Under the pieces are notes generated by a model, which was not told the DNA's origin, made no database searches, and saw only the letters and a program-made list of their open reading frames with translations. From Hydractinia symbiolongicarpus (Eukaryota > Cnidaria > Hydrozoa > Anthoathecata > Hydractiniidae): DNA of 64,000 nucleotides. Below, piece by piece: positions 33,690 through 63,537 of this stretch. A program made the position numbers and the translations under genes. The stretch is taken from assembly GCF_029227915.1 (NCBI RefSeq), contig NC_079885.1:5580001-5644000 (forward strand), in the 5' to 3' direction. Numbering within the stretch: position 1 is the stretch's first letter; every line of letters begins with the position of its first letter.

Positions 33690-36600
33690 GTTAACTTTGG
33701 TAAAACTATGCGACATTGCAACAATAATGGAAGCTGCTGATCACCAAGTGGCACAGTATACCAAATCGACCCTTAGTCGCAACCAAGAAGATGAAGATTC
33801 TGAGCAAGATGATGTAAATTTTATCTCAAGAAAGATAAAACGCACCGGTCTAAGAAAAAGTGGAATTGCTAAAACACCACCTACAATTCACACAGGACCG
33901 TCGCAGAATAATCAACCGTACTGTTACCGGTGTGGTAAAAAAGATCATCGTGCAGACAAATGCATTGTTACAAAAGGAAAGTCTTGTCACAAATGCGGAA
34001 TACAGGGACATTTTAGCAATGTATGTCGATCAACTAAGGCAACTGTTCGCTATGTCACTGCTGATACCTCCTCCTCGGATGATGATTTTGTGTTAGCCAT
34101 CGACAATGACCCTAACTGTCCCAACCATAAAAATTCCATGTACCCAGTAGATGTAGATGGACAACGTGTCAATGTGCTCATAGACAGTGGAAGTACCATC
34201 AATGTAATCAGCAAAAGCACCCTTAGTGCACTAAAATTAAAGTCACCTATCCTTCCATACCACAAGAAAGTTTTTGCTTTTGGTGCGTCGTCACCGCTCA
34301 AAGTTAATGGCTGCATATGGGTTGTCGTTGGTGCTGGAGAGAAAGTCGTGTCTACCAGATTTGTTGTTGTACCACAATCTTCTGTCACCATATTGGGTGT
34401 GGAAACTGCTTGCAAATTGGACCTACTCCGAGTTGGCCCAGGTGGAACCATGAACGACAAGGTGAACCACATCTCTACCTCCGAGGACGGTGTATTAAAA
34501 CAACTGCTTTGCAATTATGGTGACAGGTTTGAGGGCCTTGGAAAACTGAAAGATGTCAACCTCAAAATCCAAATAGATCCCACGGTAACTCCAGTCGCAC
34601 AGAAAGCCAGACGTCTACCGATCCTAATGCAGCAACAACTGGACATGGAATTAGAAAAACTCTTAGAACTCGGTGTCATCGAGCCCATAGAATCACCACC
34701 ATCATGGGTTAATCCCCTTGTGATCGTACCTAAGAAAACACCTTCTGATGGCATACGTATGTGTGTTGACATGCGTGTTGCAAACACCGCAGTCATAAGA
34801 GAACCGTATCAGATACCAACTCTGGAAGAAGTGCTGCATGAGTTCAACGGGTGCACAGTGTTCACAAAGCTGGACCTGAACAAGGGATACCACCAAATTG
34901 CTCTAGACGAGGCTAGCAGAGACCTTACGGCCTTTGCAACACACCGTGGTATATTCAGATTCACAAGGCTGATATATGGAATCGCCTCTGCCGCTGAACA
35001 GTATCAACGAGAATTGGAACTTGCACTATCAGGACTATCTAAAGTACGTAACATCTCAGATGATATCATTATTGGTGGCACTAGTAATCAAGATCTACTG
35101 GATCGCATGCAATGCGTATTTGAGCGTCTCCAAGAGAAAAATCTCACAGTAAACCTAAAGAAATGCGAGTTTCTGAAGACTGAGCTTATCTACATGGGTC
35201 ACAAGTTGTCAAAAGATGGAATTGCACCGGATGAGAGGAAAGTACGAGCTATAGCTGACCTCAAACCACCAACTAATGTGAAAGAATTGCAATCCTTTCT
35301 CGGCATGGTGACATACTGCTCCAAATTCTTACCACACTTCTCAACTGTGACTGCACCATTGCGTCAACTACTCAGCAAAGACACCAAATGGAGCTGGGGT
35401 GATGCGCAACGACAAGCGTTCAATGATCTTAAGATCATGCTGTTATCCAGTGCGACACTTGCTTACTATCAACCTGACGCATACACCGAAATCTTTACTG
35501 ATGCATCCCCTGTTGGGCTTGGCGCAGTTATAATGCAACGTCAGCCAGATGGTATCTTAAAACCAATTGGATATGCCAGTCGCTCACTACTAAATGCAGA
35601 AACAAGATATAGCCAGATTGAAAAGGAGTGCTTGGCTATCCTATTTGCAATAGAGCGGTTTCGAATCTATCTTTATGGTATAGAATTTGTTGTTAAAACC
35701 GACCACAAGCCGCTAGTGACAATGTTCTCCCCTCGTAGGAAACAGCTTCCACCACGCATTGAACGCTGGGTTATGAGACTCATGCCATACGCATTCAAGG
35801 TTGAGTATCACCCAGGCAGAACCAATGGAGCAGATTACCTGTCACGGTCAAACCCGATGCAAGACAATACACCATCGCACCGAATGACTGAGGAATTTGT
35901 CAACTTTATTCAAAGTAAACAACTACCAGTTGCCATACCAAAGAAAGACATTCGTGATGCACAGAATGATGATCCTGCCATTGCCCTCATTAAGAAACAC
36001 CTTGCATCTGGAACCATTCCAAAATTGGATGTTATTAGAGAGTATTATCCCTCACGTTTGCAACTATCCATTGTCAATGACATTCTCATGTTTGCCAACA
36101 AAATTGTCATCCCGCCAACCCTGCGAGAAAGCATCATCTCCATTGCACATGAAGGACATCAGGGACAAGTACGCACAAAACAACGTCTGCGGAAAAAAGT
36201 ATGGTGGCCACGCATGGGCTCCTCGGTTGAAGCCCACATTAAGTCATGTCATGGATGTCAAGTCACCGCTGGTGCACAAATCAAAACTCCAGTAGTAATG
36301 ACAGAAATACCTGATTCAGCTTGGTTGATGTTGGGTTGTGACCTTTGCGGTCCGTTCCCTACTGGTGAACACCTGCTAGTATGCATTGACTATTACAGCA
36401 GATATCCCGAGGTAGAGATTATCCGCCGAATAACTGCTGCTAATATCGTTGACAAACTTCGTAAAATGTTTTGTCGTTATGGTGCGCCAGAGATAATAGT
36501 GACCGACAATGGACCACAATTCCGGAGCAATACAGATTTCGCTACTTTGATGAAAGAATTTGGGGTGGAGCACCGCAAAGTTACCCCATATCATCCTGAG

Positions 36601-37377
36601 GCAAATGGTGAGGTTGAAAGGTTCAACAGAAATCTGAAGAAAACCATCCAAGCTGCAATTGCTGAAAATCAGAACTGGCGAACTGCCCTCCAGAATTACC
36701 TATTAGCATACCGTACCACACCGCACGCAACCACTGGTGCCACTCCTGCAGAGCTTCTGTTTAACAGACCGGTTAAAGACAAGCTACCAGCCTCAACCAC
36801 AAGTTCCAAAAACACCATGTCTGTCGTTAAAAACCGAGACCGCATCCAAAAAGAGAGAATCGCGAAATATGCAGACAAACGCAACAATGCTCGCAGTCAT
36901 GTCATCCAACCTGGGCAAAAGGTTCTCGTGGCCAATCAGTCAACACATCGCAACAAATTTACCCCTAGATGGCGCGATGAACCTTGTACTGTTACTGCTG
37001 TAAAAGGAAATGCAATTTTCATTGAAGACGGTACAAAAACTATGATGCGCACTTCCTCTCACGTCAAACCCTACTTCATGCGAAATAACCAGCGGTCAAA
37101 TAAACGACATCTTCAACAACCGACAGTGACAACCGATTCTGCAACAGAAAGCTCTGATGACGATTTTGACCTGCCACCAACTGTAAACGACCCTGGGAAC
37201 AAAACCGACTTGACGTCATCTGATGATACCGTTGTCACAGAAAGCCCATCCAGTGACGAGACCATTGCGTATGGCGAGGAAGAGGTGAATGATGAAGAAC
37301 TCTTCGTTCCAAATAGAAACACACGTACTCGAAACGTTAAACCACCACCTCGTTTCAAAGATTTCGTTACTGCGTAA
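33637..37377 (+). CDS. pol: Gag C-terminus plus Pol polyprotein of the Ty3/Gypsy element
   Basis: The frame has 1246 codons. Approximate residues: two CCHC knuckles at 94-135 (CYRCGKKDHRADKC, CHKCGIQGHFSNVC); aspartic protease about 181 (LIDSGSTINVI); reverse transcriptase about 310-500, with catalytic text ISDDIII near 474 where YVDD or FVDD is usual; RNase H about 615-740 (TDASPVGLGAVIM); integrase HHCC finger 837-872 (HEGHQG, CHGC) and DDE core with D near 900 (GCDLCGPF), D near 955 (TDNGPQF) and E near 990 (NGEVERFN). The C-terminus is acidic. The listed start is the first possible codon in the frame; real translation probably enters by shifting from gag. All domains are intact. Confidence 0.93.
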   Translation: MIKLLKNVHHVNSENESELTLVKLCDIATIMEAADHQVAQYTKSTLSRNQEDEDSEQDDVNFISRKIKRTGLRKSGIAKTPPTIHTGPSQNNQPYCYRCGKKDHRADKCIVTKGKSCHKCGIQGHFSNVCRSTKATVRYVTADTSSSDDDFVLAIDNDPNCPNHKNSMYPVDVDGQRVNVLIDSGSTINVISKSTLSALKLKSPILPYHKKVFAFGASSPLKVNGCIWVVVGAGEKVVSTRFVVVPQSSVTILGVETACKLDLLRVGPGGTMNDKVNHISTSEDGVLKQLLCNYGDRFEGLGKLKDVNLKIQIDPTVTPVAQKARRLPILMQQQLDMELEKLLELGVIEPIESPPSWVNPLVIVPKKTPSDGIRMCVDMRVANTAVIREPYQIPTLEEVLHEFNGCTVFTKLDLNKGYHQIALDEASRDLTAFATHRGIFRFTRLIYGIASAAEQYQRELELALSGLSKVRNISDDIIIGGTSNQDLLDRMQCVFERLQEKNLTVNLKKCEFLKTELIYMGHKLSKDGIAPDERKVRAIADLKPPTNVKELQSFLGMVTYCSKFLPHFSTVTAPLRQLLSKDTKWSWGDAQRQAFNDLKIMLLSSATLAYYQPDAYTEIFTDASPVGLGAVIMQRQPDGILKPIGYASRSLLNAETRYSQIEKECLAILFAIERFRIYLYGIEFVVKTDHKPLVTMFSPRRKQLPPRIERWVMRLMPYAFKVEYHPGRTNGADYLSRSNPMQDNTPSHRMTEEFVNFIQSKQLPVAIPKKDIRDAQNDDPAIALIKKHLASGTIPKLDVIREYYPSRLQLSIVNDILMFANKIVIPPTLRESIISIAHEGHQGQVRTKQRLRKKVWWPRMGSSVEAHIKSCHGCQVTAGAQIKTPVVMTEIPDSAWLMLGCDLCGPFPTGEHLLVCIDYYSRYPEVEIIRRITAANIVDKLRKMFCRYGAPEIIVTDNGPQFRSNTDFATLMKEFGVEHRKVTPYHPEANGEVERFNRNLKKTIQAAIAENQNWRTALQNYLLAYRTTPHATTGATPAELLFNRPVKDKLPASTTSSKNTMSVVKNRDRIQKERIAKYADKRNNARSHVIQPGQKVLVANQSTHRNKFTPRWRDEPCTVTAVKGNAIFIEDGTKTMMRTSSHVKPYFMRNNQRSNKRHLQQPTVTTDSATESSDDDFDLPPTVNDPGNKTDLTSSDDTVVTESPSSDETIAYGEEEVNDEELFVPNRNTRTRNVKPPPRFKDFVTA

Positions 37378-37474
37378 CTACGAACACATGAACTCAACTA
37401 GCCAGTTGTTGTGCTTTGCTGGTGCACATAGTCTTATGTTGATATTTAATTCTACTAGGAACCATTTTGTTAAG

Positions 37475-37484
37475 TTGGGAGAGA
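37475..37484 (+). promoter_or_regulatory. Polypurine tract
   Basis: TTGGGAGAGA lies directly before the 3' LTR, as expected for the plus-strand primer. Confidence 0.65.
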
Positions 37485-37633
37485 TTGATATCTGCGTTGC
37501 CTCTCGCGCACGCGGAGCTTACATGCCTTCCGACATCGCCTTTGCTTTTATATTTTGTTACGGATCTGTAGGTCATTGTTTAGTAGATCGTAAGATGGAC
37601 CTGAAAAGTAAACATATGTTTTGAATCATCACA
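37485..37633 (+). repeat. 3' LTR (149 bp)
   Basis: It starts TTGATATCTGCG, lacking one G compared with the 5' LTR, and ends ATCATCACA before the duplication GTGAT. Confidence 0.93.
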
Positions 37634-38320
37634 GTGATTTTTACATGACGAGCTAACATTACAAATATCGAGGGATATACCCTGTCTTTTATTTCGAGAA
37701 GGGGCCATGACTTACATGGGGATCCCCAGAGTATTTAATGCTCATTTTGAGCTACACACACCCTATTAGGTTTTGCGCTTTACTAGACAACTCCCTGCAA
37801 CATCAAGAGGCCCACCAGTGTGCCATCTCCCCAATGTCCCTTACATGGCTTGGGTTAACCCGGAGCTATGGTAACGTTTACTTGTCCATATTGAATCACC
37901 ACCAACGGGAATTGAACCCTGGTCTCCCGCACAAAGTACCAGAGTAAAATAACTACTAAACTATGGTGCCTTGCTTGCCCACACTTACGCTCCTGGGTCC
38001 TTAATTGGCTGTCCCCAGCTCTCTAGGTTTGGAGAACCTCATGCATGATTAGTTGGGTAGTTGAATGGAAAAGTCAACACCACAAACCATATTATATACT
38101 TTTACATTTGTAGTTGTGATAAACTTTAAACACATGTTATTTCCATTCCAAACTCAATTTAAATTTTGATCTTCACCATGACAATATAAAAAGAGTTCAA
38201 TCATGCTTGTCACCAAAAAACTTGACATGTAACCTGCCTATTAGACCTTACAGCCTTACCATTCATATAACATAACATATCCATAAACAGTGTACACAAA
38301 TTTGATGATAGTTATTTAGA

Positions 38321-41300
38321 ATGTTCACTATATTCAAGAGATCATGGTATCACTTAATGTTGGGCTTTCTTTCTGGTTGCTGTGCTGCATGTGCATCGGT
38401 GTGTGGAAAGTTTGCTTTTGGAGATATTGAATTGTTTAGAAATTATACTGCCTTTACTTTCCTGGGTAATATATTTGATGGGGTTATTGTAACTGTAAGT
38501 ATTTCTGTTGCTTCCAGTAAAAAAACAAAAATTAGTATATTTTGCTGGGGAATTGTTTGGCGAATGACACAAAGAAATGAATTTTTATGTCTAAGTGTAA
38601 AGAAGTAAGTTTTCACAGAATCCAGCCTTTTCAGGGGGTAAATGTACCTATTTTCTTTAATCTTTATAACTGTTTAAGGCTCCATGTAATGCTGATAATG
38701 CAGGTTCTAAAACAGCTTTGTGCACAAAAAAGCGCATGTGGAGGAAAAATATTGCATAACTATGAAATAAAAATAAATTGGCTTGTAAAGAAATATTTTT
38801 TACTGAAGCAAATGATAAATTTTTTGACGAAAATAATGATTAAATATATTTTTTATTTCTTTAAAAAGAAAATATTTTGCTAAGTACGTTGCTTTGAGTC
38901 AGTAAAAGACACCTCGTCACTTAGCATCATTATTAATTTCTCCCTTGTGAGACAAAAGAGGTTTGAATTCGTGTGGCTGTAGCTTTGTAAAGTCTTTTTC
39001 ATGAAGAGAATTATCCGATTCTATGTTTTCTAAGTTATAATTTTCGTCATTATTACAAGACGTCTTATCAACGAGCAATGTAAACAGTAAGTAAACAAAC
39101 TTTTAGAAGGTGTGCTGCTGAGCTCATGGACTTTCTGCACGATGTGACGTATCAGTCTTTTTCAGGAGAGGCGTGTTTAAAGAACTACGTGGACATAAAT
39201 TTCTTTTGCCTGGCCCCTTCACCGTTGGTAACCAAGTCTTACACAAGAAATCTAGCCATGCGGGTCTTAACTAATGCGGAGGTGACGCCGACTGAGCACG
39301 GATGAAGCAAGTCTGCAAAACTGCACTTGCAGGCGGAATAGACATTTTATCATGGATTTAATTGTAAATAATTTCTTCATTTGACAAAATAATTGGAAAA
39401 CATAGCGGATCCGAATTTAATGGATTTTTTCCCTGTAAATACGAAACCAACAGGCAGTATAATTTTTTTTCTGTAAAAATTTTGATAAAGTGTAGCTGAA
39501 CTTTCTGAATGAATTTTGAAGTTTTATTTAAGCCACGTAGATGAAGATTTTTTCAAATTTGCAAAAATAAACATGAAATATAAAAATGACAGTATAGTCT
39601 GCATACTGTTTCAGACATTAAGTTAAGATTGAGAGAGTCACTATACCAGTAGACGCTCGATCATTGTGTTCCCCGACTTTTTTACCGCAAAATGAATGCA
39701 CAACTAAAATAACCTCGGAGCCTGTATCACAGCCGTAACATTCTTTGCACATGCGTTTTACATCACACGCATTACTTGATTTACACGTGCGAATCATTGC
39801 ACACCTACTCAAATATTCCTGAAAAAGACTGACGTATGCTTATTTATTCGGACCTAGTCCTCTCGACTTTACGCGACCTTGCAAATTTATTTAAAATTGA
39901 AGATGTTTACAGATGCGATTAAGTTATAAATAAAGATTTTTAACGATTGTAATTCTTAATTATTCTGACATATTTATGTATTGTCTTATCAAAATACCAT
40001 TTTTTTCAAATATTTTTTTTCACCAGAGTGCCCCTTTAAGGTAGTGCTTTTATATGTTTATGTTTTTGTAAAGTCGAGATTATTAGTAGTCAGCAATTAT
40101 CAGGTTAATTGTGGCAATTAAGTAACTAGTATTTTTAGGCCTTTTCCATGGGCTTTATCAGTTTACAATAAAATGGCTCTTCATCCCCCAAAAAGTCAAA
40201 TTTAGTGCATCAGCAAGTTTGATATGTTTGTGTTTCACAACATTTTGGGATGTCAATAAAATAAAGCCGTGGGGCTTATCTCAGTTGTTTTTTATGATTT
40301 ATACAAATCTGTTAAACATTTGTTAAACAAAAATACATATATATATAGTGGCCATACACTAAATACATATAGTCTTGTTTTCTGGAAGGGCTATTTTGAT
40401 CAACTTAAGATTTTCCTGCAAAAAACGAAAACGGTTAACAACTCAGTTGCAATACAGAATAGTTTTTCCCCTGACCTTATGGTATAAAATTTATTAATCC
40501 TGCTATGCTAGACACAGAATTTTATTCTTTTATACTATTCAGGTTTCATTTTGTTTATTAAATACATGTTAACGTACATTTAGATAGCAATTCGAGTCTC
40601 GATGTTTTCACTCTTGTTAATTTTTAACATGACGATGTGGACATTGTTTACAAAAGCTCTTGCATATTCTGTGTCAACTATTGAAGTAACCGTCTGTAAC
40701 ACAGCAGCCAATTTCTTTGTTTCGGTAAGTTAATATTATAACTTTAATGCTGTTTTAACCTACATGTTTTTGCTTACTTATGAATGCTGAAAATAGAAGG
40801 AATAGAAGAAAAAAATCAAGCATAAGTTAGGTTAATTGTTTGAAATTTTATAAAATTTTTAGAAATTTACCACACGAAAATGGGAAATGCTTGAATCTTT
40901 AGAAAGATGTGAAAAATGATAAACATTAGCGTAATTTAAGCTGAGATTAAGAAACAGTTTGCTTATAAAAAACAAGTGTTTGTCAGTATTTTTACAATAT
41001 TTAAAATTAAAAAGTGCAAATTAGTCATGTTTATTCGTACATTCGTGCAAAAAACGTTTATAAAGTGTGCAATATTTATATGAGCGAAAATGTTTTAATT
41101 CTTTATTATGCTGGTTAGAAGAAATAGAGTGATATCTTGTTGGAAACCATTTATTTTAATTTTTGTTGTAGGGAACCTGATATACCCAAAATAAGTTTGT
41201 TTTAACTCGGTTAAAATTGTAAAAAGAAGTCGATGCAGCTCGAAAAAATCACGTCTTTGATTACGACTTTTACACTGCAAAATTGTTGCAGAATATGATG

Positions 41301-42084
41301 TTGTACTTGCAGGCAAAAAAAAATTACGAAAATTTGAATATTAGAGAAAATGCACTTGAATTTCTGCCCTAAATTAAAGAAAATTTTTTACTGTATTTGA
41401 AAATATTAAAAAATATTTGTTCTGAAATGGCATTTTTACAGTGCACAAAAATCGATATCTTTATTATCAATTTTTAGCATGTATTTTTTGTTTACTTCAC
41501 GAAATTTTGTCTTATTTGGAAAATAATTTTTTTGTACAAATCTTCTCCTCTCTAAAAAAGCACTAAATACTGCAAAATGATGTTGCAAATAATAATTTTG
41601 CAAGTACATTTCACAGAACAGTGCAAAAAGTAAAGCTAGTTGATAGAAAAATCATTCCATTAAGGTCCTTGTATTAAATCCCAAAAATTAATTTTCTATA
41701 AAATCGAATATACCAAACTAAATTCCGCGAAACTTATCTTTTCAAGGACCCATAATCATGTCAGAAAGTCCCACAAAAAATTAATAGCCTTCAGTGTCAT
41801 TTGGCCAATGTAAAACTGATGCATATCCTCTAACAGAAATTTAAAGCACTTAAGTTTTTTTATGCTATTTGCTAATAAGGAGAGTGATAATTTATTACAA
41901 TATTCTCCTTAGCATCGTTAGTTTTGAAACACTCGTTTTATAGGCATGGCTTGGTGTGATATTATTTGGCGAGAGGTTATCTCTCACTTGGTGGCTAGGT
42001 TCATGCTTCATTATTGCAGGGCTGTCACTTATCCACTCTTCTTCAAGAACACAATATGATGTAAAGGATTCGAAGGTGTCGTAA
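38321..42084 (+). CDS. TMEM42: TMEM42-like membrane protein, complete, three exons
   Basis: Exons 38321-38494, 40584-40724 and 41944-42084 are all phase 0 and encode 151 residues (human about 159). TMEM42 is a small multipass protein related to EamA/DMT transporters; its substrate is not established. The matching features are FLSGCCAACASVCGKFAFG near the N terminus, MTMWTLFTKALAYSVSTIE in exon 2, and LGVILFGERLSLTWWLGSCF and IAGLSLIHSS in exon 3, which follow human TMEM42 (KLAFGSE, LMWTFFSRGLSFSMSSA, GLTLIH). Several hydrophobic helices can be seen. The ATG at 38321 lies 20 residues before the first conserved block. An AATAAA follows at 42162. Confidence 0.85.
38495..40583 (+). other. TMEM42 intron 1 with a short inverted repeat pair
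   Basis: ACGTATCAGTCTTTTTCAGG near 39149 recurs inverted near 39821-39838 (CCTGAAAAAGACTGACGTAT), bounding about 690 bp. Similarity outside this 20-bp core is weak, so a MITE is possible but not shown. No other gene seen. Confidence 0.45.
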
Positions 42085-42161
42085 CTTGTTATTGCAGTTT
42101 CTATACACGATGAGAATTGTAGTTGTTCGAATGATATGCAAAAAATTGGTAACCTTTCAGG

Positions 42162-42167
42162 AATAAA
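42162..42167 (+). terminator. Probable poly(A) signal of TMEM42
   Basis: AATAAA lies about 78 bp after the TMEM42 stop codon. Confidence 0.5.
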
Positions 42168-42398
42168 TTACCTGCTTTTGCTAAATGGTCAGAAGATGTA
42201 TGGTAAATTTCGGGCTGATCAGAAATAACTCTATGAGTAAGCAAGGATGATTTGCAGTTGACTCAATTCATCAAAAAACAGTTTTGTAGATGATATAAAC
42301 TCTATATTGTATGTTTTTTTAATTTGTGGTACCCTTGTTAAAATGAACATATCAATAGTGGAAAGAGAAACTAATTTTTAGTGTATACATGCTGTCTT

Positions 42399-42447
42399 CG
42401 TTGCTGGATCCCATGAAGGCATGCTGTCTTCATGGGATCCAGCAACG
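42399..42447. repeat. Perfect 20-bp hairpin with 9-base loop
   Basis: Arms 42399-42418 and 42428-42447 (CGTTGCTGGATCCCATGAAG and its exact complement) surround GCATGCTGT. The word CATGCTGTCTTC also occurs directly on both sides, which suggests a local templated inversion-duplication. Confidence 0.95.
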
Positions 42448-44281
42448 ACGCAAAAAGTTTACTGCCTTACCAATAATAATTTCACGAGCAAAACATTTTG
42501 GATCTTTTTTATTGTTATTTTCCCTAGATGAAATCGTGACAACTTTTTACAATATTTTTCGAAATGTGGCGTCCGTTTATCCTCGTTTATATCTTTAGGG
42601 TGATAGAAGACAGAAAAAGGAAATTAAATTTAGCGAATTAAGACTCTCCGGATAATCTCCCGGACACTGATTTTAAGGAAATTGACCAAAACATGCAAAA
42701 TTTAGGGGCTACGACACATCTGTTGGTTTTTGTCCTTATTGACTTACACGAAAGTCGAGCTAATGGCGGTGGAAAAGTTTATGATCACTGAGGGCAAAAA
42801 CAACAAATTAAATCATCTTAAATATCATATTGGGCATCCAAAACTAACTTCAAACCTTCTGAACTAGCTAGCTATATGTTTTGGAAATTTTGCATAGAAA
42901 CATATAAGTTTATAGAACATAAAGCCAGTCAATGATATTAAAATCGTTTTAGAGGTACCTTTTATAGCGTGTAATGCATACTAGTGCTTCTATGTTCTTT
43001 GAAATCGAGATTTCAGGTAGTGATGATCAGTAAATTAGTACGCAAAATATATTTTCAGGGCAGGGCAAATTTGATTATTTTTGCGTACTTTGATTTCCTT
43101 TAGGAAGAGAGTGGGCCCTCTTCTAAAAAACCTAACCTAAAATTTGAACCAAAAATACTAATTTCACCTAAAAGCTCCAAACCCCAAATTTGGACAACAA
43201 TTTTTGACTTTTGCTAAAATCGTAAAGATATATTGCAAGTGAGAACGTTTACTCTTTTGGAGCGAAAATAAACTTTTTTCAAATGTAGTTACAATGCTTA
43301 CCAGCTTTTTTGGTCGTCTCTCGAAAATCAAGAATTAACCAAAGATTTTTTTTTCACATGTATAACCTAGAAGGCAATTTTCGTTAAGCTTCCATAAAGT
43401 GGGTTTTCTTTTTCTGAGTTTCGTGTATTTAATTTCGCGAATCGAAGTTTTGATTTTTTTAGATTTCGCAAGAATTTATTTATTTTATTTAATAGACATA
43501 TTTACGTGAATAATGTTATTCAGAATTTCTAATTCACGTTAACACTCGGCTTAGGCGTATACAGACGTATAAACAACGAAATTTTAAAAGTAACTGCACT
43601 TCGTGTATTGAAGAAAAAAACTGCCGACGTAAAACATTGAATACATGAAACGTATTAAAACAGGCCAATGATATACCACCGGCAATTTTTTGTCGACGGG
43701 ATGTAAACTTAATTATAACGGCTGTGCATTGCATTTTGTTTATTTTTAAAACATTAAAGTCTATGTCCATAAGAACCGGACCTATGCAGAAAGTCACCTA
43801 CAAATGACTCTCCATTTCTATAGCTGGCACAATGTCAGAATGATTTCTATTATTAAGATATATATATAGCAACGATGAAATTTTTGGTTTAAAAAAGTTT
43901 ATACATGTTCTTGAAACTATAAACAATAACTGCGCTAAAAAGATAAAAAATTACATCCTAATCCAAAGGGCCGTTTGACATTCAAATGTCTTTTGGAACA
44001 ATAATAATGTTGCATGAATCCCAAACACGCATAGGTTTAAACACCAACCCAGCAAGTGCAGTGGAGACCCACGTTGAGTCGCTTAGGCAAGATTACTAGC
44101 GTCAGCAAGACAAGTGAAACTTTAGGTCGATATGTAATTGAATTATCTGCTACTTAAATTCCCCCGTAGTTTACTAAAAATACTTTTTCCCCAATGTTTT
44201 TTTAGCTCATACAAGGGGCTCGCGTTCTGTTAGTTGCCTTGGAGGCTAAGACAAAGGACTGAGTTTGTTTTTTCGCCCCAG

Positions 44282-63075
<18,794 letters not shown>

Positions 63076-63537
63076 GTACGTGATTGAGTGATATAGATCG
63101 TCATGCATCGATTATTTAAATTAGACACTCTTTTTGTTAATTAATTAAACCTCTCCCCAACCCCTCCCGTGGTCTCCAGCGCTAACCATGTTTTTTATTG
63201 TTAAGCCAATATAGAGGATGAGACTTTTTTGATATGTTGGATTTTCTTTTGGATTGGATTTTTTTATATGAACGAGATAATTTAAAAGTTAATTATACAA
63301 GTATAAATTATACAAAATCTCCCCACACACAAGGACGATAACTCCAATATTTACAGCAGTATACAAATATATGTCTCGTCACATACTAGCCTAATTTTGT
63401 GTAAAAATTTGAAACAGCAGATTTGAATTTGCATCAAGCGGGAAGTGCTTGAAATGAAATTTTTCTTTTTGACAGCTTAGTCTGTGTGGCCACTGATAGC
63501 TAGGTATCTCTCCAACGAAAACCCCTCTTAGATGTGT

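Larger units (their letters stand above)
32914..37633 (+). mobile_element. Ty3/Gypsy LTR retrotransposon, 4.7 kb
   Basis: Two near-identical 150-bp LTRs flank gag and pol in the order protease, reverse transcriptase, RNase H, integrase, the Ty3/Gypsy order. The element is flanked by the 5-bp duplication GTGAT (32909-32913 and 37634-37638). The LTRs begin TGTGAT and end ATCACA. Near-identity of the LTRs and an intact 1246-codon pol frame point to a recent insertion. Confidence 0.95.
32879..37972 (-). mobile_element. SINE family 3, minus strand, split by the LTR retrotransposon
   Basis: The tail part (AGAT-rich, 32879-32913) lies left of the LTR element and the rest (37639-37972) right of it. 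Ignoring the insert and one copy of GTGAT, the text runs collinear with the complement of the copy at 16688-17036, through TTTTACATG, ATATCGAGGGATATACCCTG, ATGCTCATTTTGAGCTAC and the B-box complement GGGAATTGAACCCTGG. The SINE was therefore there before the LTR element. Confidence 0.8.
42085..44281. other. Intergenic stretch between TMEM42 and CEP89
   Basis: It is AT-rich, with a perfect 20-bp hairpin at 42399-42447 and a CGCGAA-type block around 43420-43520. No conserved exon was found. The CEP89 promoter and first exon should lie here, but no ATG-bearing exon with a convincing donor could be picked. Confidence 0.5.

Noticed and set aside
37738-37947. 69-codon plus-strand frame after the 3' LTR
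   Set aside because: It is antisense sequence of the split family-3 SINE.
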